Under the pieces are notes generated by a model. The model was not told the origin of the DNA. It worked only from the letters and a program-made list of their open reading frames with translations, and did not search any database. A DNA stretch of 64,000 nucleotides, from positions 720,501 to 784,500 of the forward strand of contig JAZGTN010000023.1 in the NCBI GenBank assembly GCA_037783415.1, in the 5' to 3' direction. The position numbers and the translations under genes are program-made. Positions 63,408 to 64,000 of the stretch are shown here, piece by piece; position 1 is the stretch's first letter; every line of letters starts with the position of its first letter. Source of the stretch: Leptasterias polaris (Eukaryota; Echinodermata; Asteroidea; Forcipulatida; Asteriidae).

Positions 63408-63611
63408 TAATGTGTTACAATTGCTGCTCGATATGGGGCAGAGGGAGGCCCCCCCTCTATTGTGTCTTCATTGTGTTCTGGGAATCTCAGGAATTCTTTT
63501 GAGAATTTTAGGGGGGGTGCTTCTGTATACAAGAGGGAAGAGTGTGTTAGGGTTAGGGTTAGTTTGGGGGGGCCTCCCTCTGCCCCATATCGGGCATGGT
63601 ATAATGTGTTA
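63408..63611. mobile_element. inverted-repeat element with 10-bp flanking direct repeats
   Basis: TAATGTGTTA occurs at 63408-63417 and at 63602-63611. Between them CGATATGGGGCAGAGGGAGG + CCCCCC (about 63429-63455) is matched by its inverse at about 63566-63591. No coding capacity. A 9-10 bp duplication would suit Mutator-like elements, but the outermost bases of the two ends match only partly. Confidence 0.6.
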
Positions 63612-64000
63612 GTACAAGTGCTCAAATACCCGTATTAAAATTCCCGCGCACAGCTAGGTTGAAGAAGAACCCATTGTTATAGACCTGAGTTTTTGCAAAC
63701 CGAGGTTGGAAAACTATGGAAAGCCATAAATGCAACTCAAAAACAGATAGCCATAGTTTGATAGCAATGTTACACAAAAATTCAAAAATAGTATTGAATT
63801 TGTTGGAAACAAATCAAACAATCATGAAAGGTATTTCAGTTCATGAATCTTTACAGAAAATGTTGAATTTGGTCATAACATTTTTCAACACGATTGAATG
63901 TTTTGCTAACATTCGGCCGTCCATGCCAACCTGCGCACTTTGTTACTTTTTCGTGCGTCGGTTACCCACGAAGACTGTACTACCACTTAATTCACGTGGG
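63612..64000. other. nothing recognised to the window end
   Basis: No domain-bearing frame. An imperfect inverted pair around AACCATAG / AACTATGG lies near 63700-63760. Confidence 0.5.

Noticed and set aside
63545..63562. Telomeric TTAGGG repeat
   Set aside because: Only about two and a half units inside a small foldback element; no array.
1..64000. CRISPR array, bacterial operon or phage-like system
   Set aside because: Spliced genes, SINEs and metazoan families throughout; the tandem repeats have no spacer-repeat organisation.

Overview
This is a stretch of animal (metazoan) nuclear genome: AT-rich, with long introns, GT-AG splice sites, and many short inverted-repeat and tRNA-derived elements. 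The genes and repeats fit an invertebrate deuterostome. A TTAA-flanked 368-bp element present twice (3520-3887 and 26771-27138) resembles repeats I associate with sea star genomes, so an echinoderm, probably an asteroid, is my best guess. That is recollection and inference, not a search result.

Layout. 1-19.9 kb is gene-poor: I recognise no coding exon, only short foldback elements, including a striking 388-bp palindromic element at 5555-5942. 19.9-23.1 kb (minus strand) holds a complete three-exon homeobox gene (451 aa), with a homeodomain split after residue 44. 23.7-27.1 kb is an intergenic block of tandem repeats and MITE-like elements. 27.36-31.29 kb (plus strand) is a complete five-exon gene for beta-1,4-galactosyltransferase 7 (321 aa), the linker-synthesis enzyme of proteoglycans; its introns are full of foldback elements and SINEs. 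34.07-47.54 kb (plus strand) is an eleven-exon HMG-box gene of the HMG20A/HMG20B type (661 aa model) that also carries a U1/matrin-like C2H2 zinc finger. A 530-bp C-rich satellite lies just upstream of its start codon. Its introns contain a 97-bp tandem duplication that copies a splice acceptor, a 689-bp TTAA-flanked element, and a tRNA-derived repeat split by a 1,455-bp hAT-like element with GAGACC arrays at both ends.

48.2-57.1 kb again lacks recognisable genes. 57.37-62.63 kb looks like one 5.26-kb element with matching terminal inverted repeats and flanking TA. It contains the decayed two-exon ORF of a high-copy invertebrate protein family, with at least three frameshifts, plus a nested non-LTR retrotransposon tail and a tandem tRNA-headed repeat. 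Weak candidate exons (57145-57346 and 62786-62859) lie on either side, so the element may sit in an intron of an unrecognised gene.

The three confident genes are not an operon or pathway cluster. They encode a transcription factor, a Golgi glycosyltransferase and a chromatin-associated HMG protein, and are simply neighbours. The main biological interest beyond them is the density and nesting of DNA transposon derivatives.
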